Assembly (NCBI GenBank): GCA_018692925.1
Contig: JABHLH010000003.1
Coordinates: 1 to 32,031, forward strand
Direction: 5' to 3'
Length of the DNA: 32,031 nucleotides
From: an archaeon
GTDB taxonomy: Archaea; Nanobdellota; Nanobdellia; SCGC-AAA011-G17; GW2011-AR17
Positions 1 to 7,782 of the stretch are shown in pieces. The notes under the pieces are model-generated. The model was not told the origin of the DNA. It searched no databases and saw nothing but the letters and a program-made list of their open reading frames with translations. The position numbers and the translations under genes were made by a program. Within the stretch, counting starts at the first letter, position 1. Each line of letters begins with the position of its first letter.

Positions 1-522
1 AAAAAATATAATAATGAAGAAATATATTCTGAGGATTTAGATAATGCTGGTTTTAAATTAATTGATGAAGGATTTGAAGGTAGTGTTTATTCTGTTTTTA
101 TTGGAAAAGAAAAATTTGCTTTGAAAGTTTATCATACAGATATGAATACAGAAGTAGGAAGAACTTATTTTGAAGATTTACTTAGGACTGAGAATGAAGG
201 GATTTTTGAAACTGTACATCCTTATATTGCAGGAGAAGGTTTTCTTTTAATGGAATTAATTCCAGAAGATTATATTGATTTTGATGACTTTGTTAAAGAA
301 TTTCCAGATCTTGCTATTAAAGCTAGAAATGAAGTTTTGAGAATGCAAAGAGGATTAAATTTAGAGGATGCTGGTCATCTTTTTGATGTAGATTTTGAAT
401 CTCAATTTGATGAAGATGAGTTGGATGAAGAAGATTATGAATCCAATCCTAAACATGTTTATGTAAATAATGTTGAAGGCAAATTAAAATATTTGATAAT
501 AGATATGGGTTATGATTTTTAA
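1..522 (+). CDS. Protein-kinase-fold protein, 5' end outside the window
   Basis: The frame is open from the first base, so the gene begins upstream. A TTG at 121 is internal and not a good start, because kinase-like motifs lie before it. From base 1 the frame reads a glycine-rich loop (GFEGSVY, about residues 24-30) and then ALKVY (about residues 40-44), like the nucleotide-binding loop and VAIK lysine of protein kinases. Further on are a hinge-like LLMELI and, at the end, YLIIDMG, resembling the DFG/DxG metal-binding motif. The stretch between hinge and DxG is short and very acidic. I see no clear HxD catalytic loop (GHLFDVD is the nearest), so activity is doubtful. The protein stops right after the DxG-like motif, so most of a C-lobe is missing. 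It may be a minimal or degenerate RIO/APH-like kinase; the substrate is unknown. Confidence 0.6.
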   Translation, partial: KKYNNEEIYSEDLDNAGFKLIDEGFEGSVYSVFIGKEKFALKVYHTDMNTEVGRTYFEDLLRTENEGIFETVHPYIAGEGFLLMELIPEDYIDFDDFVKEFPDLAIKARNEVLRMQRGLNLEDAGHLFDVDFESQFDEDELDEEDYESNPKHVYVNNVEGKLKYLIIDMGYDF

Positions 523-526
523 TAAT

Positions 527-534
527 AAAAAAAA
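527..534 (-). terminator. T8 run directly after the uS2 stop codon
   Basis: On the minus strand the uS2 stop codon is followed at once by eight T residues. U-runs without a hairpin are typical archaeal terminators. The same arrangement follows the surface-protein gene at 15323. The site also lies between two convergent genes. Confidence 0.5.
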
Positions 535-1143
535 TTAATCTTCTTTGATAAATTCCTCAACAGGAATTGGTGCTTCTGCATCAGTTTTTATTAGGCCTCT
601 ATTCTTAAGGTATTCTTTACCTAAAATCCAGAACATTAAACCTAAAGATTTTTTTCCTTTGTTGTTACAAGGTATTACTAAGTCAATATAATTAATTTCG
701 TTGTTTGTATCACAACAAGCAATAACGGGAATACCCATTTTAACTGCATCTACAACTGCATTCTTATCAGGTCTTGGATCAGTTACAAGTAATACTTTAA
801 TCTCTTTGAAATCTTCTAAAGAAGCATTTGTTAGTAAACCTGGTCTGTATCTACCAGCTTGAGTATCAATTTTAGTCATTTTTTTGAATAATTTAGCTCC
901 AGCCCAACCATTTTCTCTTCTACAAGCCACTAAAATTTCGTTTGGATTGTATTGTGCTAAGAATTTTGCTGCAACAGCTAATCTTTCATCAATTTTTTTA
1001 ACGTTAAGAACTGCAAGACCATCTGATCTAATTTTGTAAATAAAGGGTGCCATGTACTTAGTTTTGAATTTGGTACCAATGTGTAATCCTGCTTTTAGAT
1101 AATTATCTAGATCTGTTAAATGTACTTCTTGTTCTTCTACCAT
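535..1143 (-). CDS. rps2: 30S ribosomal protein uS2
   Basis: Core small-subunit ribosomal protein of the body/head junction. At 202 residues it has the usual length of archaeal uS2. Recognisable family blocks are HIGTKFKTKYM near residue 21, VNxxKIDERL near 48-55, the AGRYRPGLLTN block near 96-106 and LLVTDPRPDKNAV near 118-130. The acidic C-terminus is typical of archaeal forms. In many archaea rps2 follows eno; here eno and a patatin gene lie upstream on the same strand, with a 48-base gap before rps2. A TATA box centred 26.5 bases upstream of the ATG suggests its own leaderless transcript. The call is secure. Confidence 0.97.
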   Translation of the reverse strand: MVEEQEVHLTDLDNYLKAGLHIGTKFKTKYMAPFIYKIRSDGLAVLNVKKIDERLAVAAKFLAQYNPNEILVACRRENGWAGAKLFKKMTKIDTQAGRYRPGLLTNASLEDFKEIKVLLVTDPRPDKNAVVDAVKMGIPVIACCDTNNEINYIDLVIPCNNKGKKSLGLMFWILGKEYLKNRGLIKTDAEAPIPVEEFIKED

Positions 1144-1165
1144 GGGCTAGTGAAAATATTAAGGG

Positions 1166-1173
1166 TTTAAAAA
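1166..1173 (-). promoter_or_regulatory. TATA box of rps2 (leaderless)
   Basis: On the minus strand this reads TTTTTAAA, centred 26.5 bases upstream of the rps2 ATG. That is the distance at which transcription would start on the A of the start codon. No Shine-Dalgarno motif lies before the ATG. Confidence 0.6.
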
Positions 1174-1191
1174 GCTTTTTGTTGTTAATAT

Positions 1192-2133
1192 TTATATTTT
1201 AGCTAACTTCTCAATCTCTCCAATGTGTCTTTGGGCTGCTAATTCTCCCTTTTTTATACATTTTTTGAGTTTATGGAAGTCAAAAAGTCCTACATCGTCT
1301 AAATCTGGTCTGATAATAACGGAAGGTTTGTGTTCTCTTAGTTTAGATTTAGATAATTCACTTGTAAGAATATGAAAAGATTTTGCTGAAATTCTAAATA
1401 TTTCTGAAGGAGGTGTACTAAAATATTCAACTATCTTTTTTGGATTAAATGCCCAGGAAATTGTTGTTGGTAGTATTTTTTTAACTTTCAAATGTTTTTT
1501 TAGTTTAATAGCAGTTTTTTCAATGAAACTAGTAAAAAGAGGATGGTCTTTTGGGTCTACAGCTGAAGAAAATTTGTATCTTTCAATGGGTATTGATAAA
1601 TCTACAGCAATTGTAACAGGTATTTTTTTTCTGTTTAATACTCCTACTGGAACAGGATCAATAATTCCACCATCTAAGTAATTCCTGTTATTTATTTCTA
1701 CTGGAGTGAATAATCCAGGTATTGACATACTTGCATTTACAGCTTTTACTAAATTACCTGAATCAAAAACAACTTCTCTACCAGCTTTGATGTCAATTGT
1801 TGTAACTGCTAAAGGAATTCTTAAATCTTCAAATTTTTTACCTTTGAAAAGTTCTTTTAAATAATCTTGAATTTTACTTTGTTGAATTAATCCTAGTTGA
1901 AAATCTGAAACTTCTAAAAGCTCTTTCCATTTTGTATCCTTTACAATTTGTTCGAGTTCTTTAGAAGAATAACCTGCTGCGTATAATGCACCAACAACTG
2001 CACCTATGCTAGTTCCTGCAATGTAATCAATTGGTATTTTGTGTTTCTCTAAAACTTTTAGAATTCCAATATAAGATAATCCTCTGGCAGCTCCACCTCC
2101 AAGTGCTAGTCCAACTTTAGGCTTTGATTTCAT
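1192..2133 (-). CDS. Patatin-like phospholipase (RssA/NTE-type)
   Basis: Predicted serine acyl hydrolase acting on membrane lipids or acyl esters. The 313-residue protein has every patatin hallmark: the oxyanion-hole GGGAARG at residues 12-18, the nucleophile elbow GTSIG with Ser42, and the Asp of the dyad in DGG at 154-156. The ASMSIPGLFTPV block (134-145) is also typical of the family. There is no signal peptide. The region after about residue 170 is lysine-rich and not recognised. The start codon lies inside the end of eno (17-base overlap) with no promoter of its own, so it should be co-transcribed with eno. The substrate is unknown. Archaeal lipids are ether-linked, so an acyl-ester hydrolase might act on host-derived or acquired lipids or on protein acyl groups; this is inference. 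Confidence 0.9.
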   Translation of the reverse strand: MKSKPKVGLALGGGAARGLSYIGILKVLEKHKIPIDYIAGTSIGAVVGALYAAGYSSKELEQIVKDTKWKELLEVSDFQLGLIQQSKIQDYLKELFKGKKFEDLRIPLAVTTIDIKAGREVVFDSGNLVKAVNASMSIPGLFTPVEINNRNYLDGGIIDPVPVGVLNRKKIPVTIAVDLSIPIERYKFSSAVDPKDHPLFTSFIEKTAIKLKKHLKVKKILPTTISWAFNPKKIVEYFSTPPSEIFRISAKSFHILTSELSKSKLREHKPSVIIRPDLDDVGLFDFHKLKKCIKKGELAAQRHIGEIEKLAKI

Positions 2134-3256
2134 TTTCTATTTTTAATAATTCTTTTAATTTAGATTCTCTTTCTTTGCCAAAGATTCCAGTTTTTATGTA
2201 AGGAATTTTCCAAGCAACTGCTAAATGTGAAATTGAAGAATCTAAGGTTTCTCCTGATCTGTGAGAGATTATTGTTTTTATATTGTGAGAGTGTGCAAAG
2301 TCTACAATCTCTTTTGTTTTTATTAAGGATCCAATTTGGTTTGGTTTGATTATTATTGAATTGATAGATTTTTGTTGCATTGCAGATTTTAATCTCTTAA
2401 TGTTTGTCGTAATTAAATCGTCTCCACAAATTAAAGCTCTTTGATCTAATTTTGAAAATCCTCTGAAATCTTCTTGTTCTAAAGGATCTTCTACATATTT
2501 TAAGTTATAATCAGAAATCCAAGAATTTACTAAATTGATTTGTTCTTGTTTTTTTAGTTTGTTTGTTTTATTTGATTTTGAAAAGTTTTTGTAGTTGTAA
2601 GTTTTGTTTTTGTAAAACTCTGAAGCAGCAATATCTAAGCCTAAGTTTATTTTTATTCCTAGAACTTTGTCTTGTAAATAATTGTTTAAGAAGTCTAAAG
2701 TTTCAGTTGTTGATATATTTGGAATAAAAGCTCCTTCATCAGTTAGTTTTTTTGTATTCAATTTCTTTTTAATCTCTTTGTATGCATGTTTGTTTGCTAA
2801 ATATCTCTCTTTGAAAGTTTTAGCTTTAGGAATTAAAAGGAATTCTTGTATATCTGAACTTTTTAGTTTTGTGTGAGAACCTCCACCAATTACATTTCCT
2901 AAAGGAGTAGGTAAAATTTTAGATTTAGGATTTAGATATTTGTAGATTTTATTATTTGACATTGCTTTTAATGTTGTAAGTTGTAAAGCAAGAATGGGGT
3001 TTCCACCTAAGTTTAGATTTTCAAAAGTTTCTAAATCATAAAATTCGTCAAAGGATTTATTTTTCCAGTGGTCATGATGTTTGTTTAGATAGTCTACAGC
3101 ATATTTTGCAGTTTTTTTGTATGCTTTGACTTCGTGTGTACCCGTAGAAGCTCCAGATGGAACTGATGCTTTGAATTTTTTGTTAATAGTTATTTGAATA
3201 GTATTTTCATTTCTAGAATTTTTTATAATCTTTGCTTTTAGAGTTTTTATTCTCAT
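2117..3256 (-). CDS. eno: Enolase, short divergent form
   Basis: Converts 2-phosphoglycerate to phosphoenolpyruvate. Family motifs run in the right order: the mobile loop PSGASTGTHE near residue 33, GGGSHTKLKSSDIQEFL near 124-140, the acid DEG(A) near 173, the metal Asp in GLDIAASEF, EDP in VEDPLEQ, GDD, the catalytic lysine block IIKPNQIGS, SHRSGET, and the final lysine in YIKTG. The catalytic Glu, Lys, His and Lys positions therefore appear intact. At 379 residues it is about 40-50 shorter than common enolases, and it is lysine- and asparagine-rich. DEGG is changed to DEGA. It is first in a run with the patatin gene and rps2. PEP synthase lies in the same window, so both PEP-forming steps near pyruvate are encoded here. 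Confidence 0.93.
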   Translation of the reverse strand: MRIKTLKAKIIKNSRNENTIQITINKKFKASVPSGASTGTHEVKAYKKTAKYAVDYLNKHHDHWKNKSFDEFYDLETFENLNLGGNPILALQLTTLKAMSNNKIYKYLNPKSKILPTPLGNVIGGGSHTKLKSSDIQEFLLIPKAKTFKERYLANKHAYKEIKKKLNTKKLTDEGAFIPNISTTETLDFLNNYLQDKVLGIKINLGLDIAASEFYKNKTYNYKNFSKSNKTNKLKKQEQINLVNSWISDYNLKYVEDPLEQEDFRGFSKLDQRALICGDDLITTNIKRLKSAMQQKSINSIIIKPNQIGSLIKTKEIVDFAHSHNIKTIISHRSGETLDSSISHLAVAWKIPYIKTGIFGKERESKLKELLKIENEIKA

Positions 3257-3279
3257 TCTTTTAAATAGGTGTTAAGATC

Positions 3280-3287
3280 TTTAAATA
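3280..3287 (-). promoter_or_regulatory. TATA box of eno (leaderless)
   Basis: The minus strand reads TATTTAAA, centred about 27 bases upstream of the eno ATG at 3256, which fits a leaderless transcript. It shares the short intergenic region with the plus-strand promoter at 3306. Confidence 0.55.
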
Positions 3288-3305
3288 TGTTTTTCTTTGA
3301 TAAAG

Positions 3306-3341
3306 TTTAAATACTGTGGATTTTAATTTGTTTTTTGAGGT
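3306..3341 (+). promoter_or_regulatory. TATA box and Shine-Dalgarno of the small gene at 3350
   Basis: TTTAAATA lies at 3306-3313 and GAGGT at 3337-3341, eight bases before the ATG at 3350. A start about 26 bases from the TATA centre would fall near 3336, directly before the Shine-Dalgarno motif. The leader would be about 14 bases. Confidence 0.55.
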
Positions 3342-3349
3342 AAAACAAA

Positions 3350-3625
3350 ATGACAAACTATGATAGAGCTATATTAATGGGAAGAGAAGATATAAGGAAA
3401 TTGGTAGAAATGCCTGAAGAAGAATTTAATAGCTGGTTATGTCCTAGAGCTAGTGCTGTTTTGTCTTTGTTGGATCAATATAAACTGGCAGCAAGTATTC
3501 CTAGTTTACTTAACCAAGGAATAGTTGGGGATATGAATGGACAATATGGTGGAGAAATTGATGCTCTGATGAGAGGTGCTGAATATTTAGAAGTTATTAG
3601 ACGATTAAGAGAACCTGTTGAATAA
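3350..3625 (+). CDS. Small hypothetical protein (91 residues)
   Basis: I do not recognise this protein. It is soluble-looking, mostly helical by composition, with one Cys (about residue 31) and a glycine-rich patch GDMNGQYGGE near residues 60-70. It lacks the lysine/asparagine bias of its neighbours. It has a clear TATA box, a GAGGT ribosome-binding site at good spacing and an ATG start, so I take it as real. It is monocistronic: enolase is divergent on one side, and on the other it abuts the end of the P-type ATPase gene tail to tail with no spacer (stop at 3625, ATPase stop at 3626). Confidence 0.7.
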   Translation: MTNYDRAILMGREDIRKLVEMPEEEFNSWLCPRASAVLSLLDQYKLAASIPSLLNQGIVGDMNGQYGGEIDALMRGAEYLEVIRRLREPVE

Positions 3626-6172
3626 TTATTTTTTTCTTTTTACTAATTTTTTTATTTCAAAGAATATGAATCCTAAAGAAGCTAAAGGAACTATCAAAAC
3701 CCAATCTTGGAATGTTAGTGCTGTTAAACTAAAATATACTGATAGTGGTGTATAGATTAGTAATAAGTGTAAAGTCAAAGATAAAAGTACAGCTCCAATT
3801 AAGTAAAAGTTATTTTTTAATTTGAATAATGAACTTGTGTCTGATCTACAAGAAAATACTAAGAATAGTTCAAACATAATTAAAGTTGTAAATGCTACAG
3901 TTCTTGCAGTTTCTATTGCAGCACCTTGGTTTAGATAGTATAAGAAAATACCTAAAGTTACTAAGGTTGAAATTATTGTTGCGAAGAACATGAATGTTTT
4001 TGTGTTTGCAAAGAAACTTTCATTTGGATTTCTTGGTTTATTTTTCATGATGTTAGGATTTGCAGGATCAGCACCAAGAGCTAAAGCAGGGAAGCTGTCA
4101 GTTACTAAATTTATCCAAAGGATTTGTACAGGTAACATTGGAAGAGGGAAGCCAAATAGAATAGGAAGGGTTATGATAGCAATTTCTCCAAAGTTTGCAG
4201 CTAATAAATATTTTACAAATTTCTTTATGTTGTTGTAAATAGTTCTGCCTTCTTCAACTGCAGCAACAATAGTTGCAAAATTATCATCAAGTAAAATTAA
4301 ATCTGAAACATCTTTTGTAATTTCTGTACCTTTAATGTTCATTGCAACTCCTACATTAGATTGTTTGATTGCAGGTGCGTCATTAACTCCGTCACCAGTC
4401 ATTGCTACAATCTCACCATTAGCTTGTAAAGATTTTAGAATTCTAGCTTTGTGTAAAGAATTTACTCTTGAATATACTGAAACTTTTTTAACTAATTTTT
4501 GTAATTGTTTGTCTGAAAGAGAATCTAGCTCTATACCTTCAATTGAATCTCCTTGAATGCCAACTTGTTTTGCAACAGCTTCTGCAGTTAGTTTGTGGTC
4601 TCCAGTGATCATTACTGCTCGAATACCAGCTTCTTTACATAAAGCAATAGATTTGTGTACTTCCTCTCTTGGAGGATCAATCATACCAACTAAACCTAAG
4701 AAAATTAAATCCTTTTTACCATAAGCAATTGCAAGAACTCTTAATGCTTCTTTAGATAATTCTGCATTCTTTTCGTGGATAATCTTTTTATCTTTCGCAG
4801 TTAGTTTTCTTTTTTTACCATTTATTTCTATGTAAGAACATTTTTTTAGAACAATCTCTAAAGCCCCTTTCATATATTGAATTTTATTTTTATCTGTAAC
4901 AGACATAAATTTAGAATCTGAAGAAAAAGGTACTTCTGAAATTCTTTCTATAGCTTTTATATTTGATTTCTCTGCTAAAACTTTTAGTGCTCTTTCAGTT
5001 GGATCTCCTACATCTAAAGTAGCATTGTTACAAGTTGTTGAAACTGTAAGTAATTTTGATAGGTCTTTTGAAGCCTCTTTTTTCTTGAATAATATTTTTC
5101 CTAGAATGCTGTAACCTATACCTGTAACATCATATTCTTTGTTGTTAGAAAATATTTTAGTAACAGTCATTTCATTTTTAGTTAAAGTTCCTGTTTTATC
5201 TGAACAAATAACTGTAACGCTTCCTAAAGTTTCTACAGATCTTAATTTTCTGATTAATGCTTTTCTCTTAAGCATCTTTTTTAGTCCAAGAGCTAAAGTG
5301 ATAGTTACAACAGCTGGTAATCCTTCAGGGATTGCAGCAACAGCAAGACTAATTGCCATTAAGAACATGTCTGAAATTAAAAATCCTCTAGCTATACCTA
5401 ATGTAAATATTAATATACAAATACCAACAACAAAAATTGTTAACCATTTTCCAATTTCTTTTAATCTTTTTTGTAAAGGTGTTATTTCTTCTTCAATTGT
5501 TTCAATCTCATGAGCAATTTTTCCTAACTCTGTATTTGTTCCAGTTTCAACGACAATTGCTTTTCCTCTACCGCTAACAACTATAGTTCCTGTGAAAACC
5601 ATATTTGTTTGGTCACCTAAAGCTTTTGCTTTGCTAAGAACTTTGATAGTTTTTGTTACAGGATTGGATTCTCCAGTTAAAGATGCTTCATCAACTCTAA
5701 GCTCAGTTACTTCGAAAAGTCTAGAATCTGCAGGAACTTTGTCTCCTTCTTCTAAAAGAATAATATCTCCTGGGACAACTTCAATAGATTTTATTTCTAA
5801 TACTTTGTTGTTTCTTAGAACTTTAGTTTTTGATTCTTGTAGCTTTCTTAAATGTTCAATTGCTTTTTCTGCTTTGAATTCTTGAAAGAATCCGAAAATA
5901 GCATTGAATAAAACAATTGCTAAAATAACAAATGCATCAATGTAATGTTGGATTACTAAAGAGACGGCAATTGCAAAGAATAAAATCCAAAGTAAAGGAT
6001 CATTAAGTTGATTTAGTGCAATTTTAAAAATAGGGATTTTTCTTTCTTTAGCAATTTTGTTTAGTCCGAATTTTTTTAATCTTTTTTTAGCTTCTAAAGC
6101 AGAAATACCTTTTAGAGAAGTTTTGAATTCTTTTAATAGCTCCTTTGTTTTAGATTTATAAAAATTGGGCAT
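3626..6172 (-). CDS. Ca2+-type P-type ATPase (P2A family)
   Basis: Predicted membrane pump moving Ca2+ (possibly Mn2+) out of the cytoplasm. At 848 residues it has the family's near-usual length. Motifs in order are the N-terminal cation ATPase domain (1-75), TGES (166-169) of the actuator domain, PEGLP with Glu283 in M4, the phosphorylated Asp325 in DKTGTLT, a KGALE nucleotide-domain motif (KGAPE variant), DPPR, MITGDH and TGDGVNDAP. Transmembrane ligands look SERCA-like: M4 Glu in PEGLP, Asn and Glu in M5 ANFGE, Asn-x-x-Thr-Asp in M6 NLVTDSFPAL, and a Glu in M8 MFELF. This suggests two ion sites as in SERCA rather than one as in PMR1, but it is inferred by eye. It follows the exchanger gene by 23 bases in one operon. 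Its C-terminus KKLVKRKK overlaps a terminator of the opposite gene. Confidence 0.95.
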   Translation of the reverse strand: MPNFYKSKTKELLKEFKTSLKGISALEAKKRLKKFGLNKIAKERKIPIFKIALNQLNDPLLWILFFAIAVSLVIQHYIDAFVILAIVLFNAIFGFFQEFKAEKAIEHLRKLQESKTKVLRNNKVLEIKSIEVVPGDIILLEEGDKVPADSRLFEVTELRVDEASLTGESNPVTKTIKVLSKAKALGDQTNMVFTGTIVVSGRGKAIVVETGTNTELGKIAHEIETIEEEITPLQKRLKEIGKWLTIFVVGICILIFTLGIARGFLISDMFLMAISLAVAAIPEGLPAVVTITLALGLKKMLKRKALIRKLRSVETLGSVTVICSDKTGTLTKNEMTVTKIFSNNKEYDVTGIGYSILGKILFKKKEASKDLSKLLTVSTTCNNATLDVGDPTERALKVLAEKSNIKAIERISEVPFSSDSKFMSVTDKNKIQYMKGALEIVLKKCSYIEINGKKRKLTAKDKKIIHEKNAELSKEALRVLAIAYGKKDLIFLGLVGMIDPPREEVHKSIALCKEAGIRAVMITGDHKLTAEAVAKQVGIQGDSIEGIELDSLSDKQLQKLVKKVSVYSRVNSLHKARILKSLQANGEIVAMTGDGVNDAPAIKQSNVGVAMNIKGTEITKDVSDLILLDDNFATIVAAVEEGRTIYNNIKKFVKYLLAANFGEIAIITLPILFGFPLPMLPVQILWINLVTDSFPALALGADPANPNIMKNKPRNPNESFFANTKTFMFFATIISTLVTLGIFLYYLNQGAAIETARTVAFTTLIMFELFLVFSCRSDTSSLFKLKNNFYLIGAVLLSLTLHLLLIYTPLSVYFSLTALTFQDWVLIVPLASLGFIFFEIKKLVKRKK
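3629..3641 (+). terminator. T-rich terminator overlapping the ATPase gene end
   Basis: Right after the stop of the 3350 gene the plus strand reads T7-C-T5. The same bases on the other strand are lysine codons at the C-terminus of the P-type ATPase, so terminator and coding sequence share DNA. Confidence 0.5.
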
Positions 6173-6195
6173 TATATTATATGATGTTTAATTAT

Positions 6196-7248
6196 TTATA
6201 AGAGTATCCAGAAGCTTAGCCCGAATAAAAATAATATGTAAACTAATAAAAGTAAAATCCCTTCTGGTTTTTTTAAAACCCAACTAGTTCTTACAAACCA
6301 TAAGAAAAATGCTGTGATTAATAATAAAACAGGGATTAAATAATATAAACTAATAGCTGTGATGCTTATTGGCACAATCATTGAACTAATCCCAAGAACA
6401 ATTAATAAATTGTAAATGTTGCTTCCAAGAATAGTTCCAATAATTAAATTACCTTTTCTTTTTTTTGCTGCTGTTATTATTATAGCTAATTCTGGAAGTG
6501 AAGTCCCTATTGCTAATAATGTTATTCCTATGATTTCAGTTTTTATGCTTAGTAAAGTTGCAATGTTAATTGCTGATGAAATGGTGTATTTTGAAGAATA
6601 AATAATTATTGCTAAAGATATTCCAATTAAAGGAATTAATTTTAAGTAAGCATAAATAGAAGCTCTTTTTTCTTTTCTAATTAAATTTAAGTAAGTAGTA
6701 TAATCTAAACCTGTTTTAATATTTCTTAAAGTGTGGATTGTTACAAGTTTTCCAAAATTCAAATATCTTCTTAAAAGATTTTGTTCTGTGCTTTCCGCAA
6801 ATAAAGGTGAATGGTATAAATATAAGATATATAAAATGAAGATTGAAAATAAAATTGATCCTTCAGCTCTAGAAATTAAACCGTTAAGAGACATAACAAA
6901 TAATAAGATTGTGATAACTAAAAGAAAAATTCCTTCTCTTTCGAAAACTGCTTTTTCGATAGCTAATGCTGCAAAAAATGTTGCAACACCTAAGACTAAA
7001 GCAATATTAGCAATGTTTGAACCAGCAACATTACCAATAATAATGTCTGTGTTATTTAGAAAAGCAGCAGCTATAGCTGATGAAAGTTCAGGTAAGGAAG
7101 TCCCTATGGCTACAACTGTCAAACCAATAATAAAGTTAGAAATATTTACTAATTTAGCTAATTTAATTATGTTGTCAATAAAAATATTACTTCCTTTAAT
7201 TAGAAATGCTAATGAAATTACAAGTATTAGTAATTCAATATAGATCAT
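6196..7248 (-). CDS. CaCA-family Na+(or H+)/Ca2+ exchanger, YrbG-like
   Basis: Ten-helix cation antiporter that would expel Ca2+ using the Na+ or H+ gradient. At 350 residues it is slightly longer than compact archaeal exchangers. Both inverted alpha-repeats are clear: GLTVVAIGTSLPE (about 42-54) followed by GNVAGSNIANIALVLG, and GITLLAIGTSLPE (about 241-253) followed by GTILGSNIYNLLIVLG. The ion-binding Glu of each GTSLPE and the Asn of each GSNI are present. A long polar insert (about 150-205) links the halves. The ATG overlaps the stop of the upstream gene as TAATG, and the Ca2+ ATPase follows, so two energetically different calcium exporters share one transcript. Confidence 0.92.
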   Translation of the reverse strand: MIYIELLILVISLAFLIKGSNIFIDNIIKLAKLVNISNFIIGLTVVAIGTSLPELSSAIAAAFLNNTDIIIGNVAGSNIANIALVLGVATFFAALAIEKAVFEREGIFLLVITILLFVMSLNGLISRAEGSILFSIFILYILYLYHSPLFAESTEQNLLRRYLNFGKLVTIHTLRNIKTGLDYTTYLNLIRKEKRASIYAYLKLIPLIGISLAIIIYSSKYTISSAINIATLLSIKTEIIGITLLAIGTSLPELAIIITAAKKRKGNLIIGTILGSNIYNLLIVLGISSMIVPISITAISLYYLIPVLLLITAFFLWFVRTSWVLKKPEGILLLLVYILFLFGLSFWILL

Positions 7249-7730
7249 TATCTCCTTCTTTTGCCTTCAGTTTTGTATTTGTGTTGTATTTCTTGTTCAA
7301 GATTTTTTACAGATTTGTGCATAGTTCTTGGAAGGTCCCAATCTGCGTGCTTAGATCTTGCTAAGATTTTTCTGTCTTCTTCAGCTTTAATGTTAATTGT
7401 ATATTTTCTTTTTTTACCTTTAGTATCGTGAGTTTTAAGATTAATGTTTAAAGTTGCTCTTGAAAATTTTCTTTGTGTTCTTTTTAGAAGAGATAAAGCT
7501 TGTTTTTGAACTTCATAAATATCTGTGCCAGTTAGTTTCTTTAAACCAGTATATTTGATTTGATCAGTTTCTTCTAAAAGGAATTCTTGTGGTTTGAAGA
7601 ACTTTTTGAATAAGTTAATTTTTCTAACATAATCTCTTCGATCTCTTTGAATTGTACTTTTATATTTATTCTTAACTAATTTTGTTTTTAGTTTAGAAAT
7701 TTTTTCTTTAATCCCTTCTTTTTTTGCCAT
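7248..7730 (-). CDS. Basic protein resembling a HPF/RaiA ribosome-hibernation factor
   Basis: 160 residues, strongly basic. Residues 1-50 are a lysine/arginine-rich extension. Residues 55-155 read like the beta-alpha-beta-beta-beta-alpha HPF/RaiA fold: helix IYEVQKQALSLLKRTQRKF (71-89), strands ATLNINLKTH and KYTINIKAE, an ILARSKHADWDL segment, and a final helix KSVKNLEQEIQHKYK ending in KRRR. The last part resembles the HPF pattern 'D-x-AI...LExQI-x-KYK'. The match is by eye and the family call is tentative. If right, it would dock in the 30S decoding region during stress. It is the first gene of the calcium-transport operon, with a TAATG overlap to the exchanger, and is probably leaderless. 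Confidence 0.8.
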   Translation of the reverse strand: MAKKEGIKEKISKLKTKLVKNKYKSTIQRDRRDYVRKINLFKKFFKPQEFLLEETDQIKYTGLKKLTGTDIYEVQKQALSLLKRTQRKFSRATLNINLKTHDTKGKKRKYTINIKAEEDRKILARSKHADWDLPRTMHKSVKNLEQEIQHKYKTEGKRRR

Positions 7731-7752
7731 TATTTAATTGAGTGTATAAAGG

Positions 7753-7760
7753 TTTATAAA
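7753..7760. promoter_or_regulatory. Palindromic TATA box shared by two divergent leaderless genes
   Basis: TTTATAAA is its own reverse complement. Its centre (7756.5) is exactly 26.5 bases from the A of the minus-strand ATG (7730) and 26.5 bases from the A of the plus-strand ATG (7783). Purine-rich flanks usable as BRE lie on both sides (AAAGG on the plus side, AAAAAC on the minus side). Confidence 0.6.
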
Positions 7761-7782
7761 GTTTTTTGTGTATATTTAGAGG

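Noticed and set aside
5139..5513. Open frame on the plus strand within the P-type ATPase gene
   Set aside because: It is the antisense shadow of a well-supported gene, with no promoter or ribosome-binding site and no recognisable protein features. Several similar frames (such as 2682-2876, 3990-4238, 6731-7243, 21597-21944 and 31111-31458) were dropped for the same reason.
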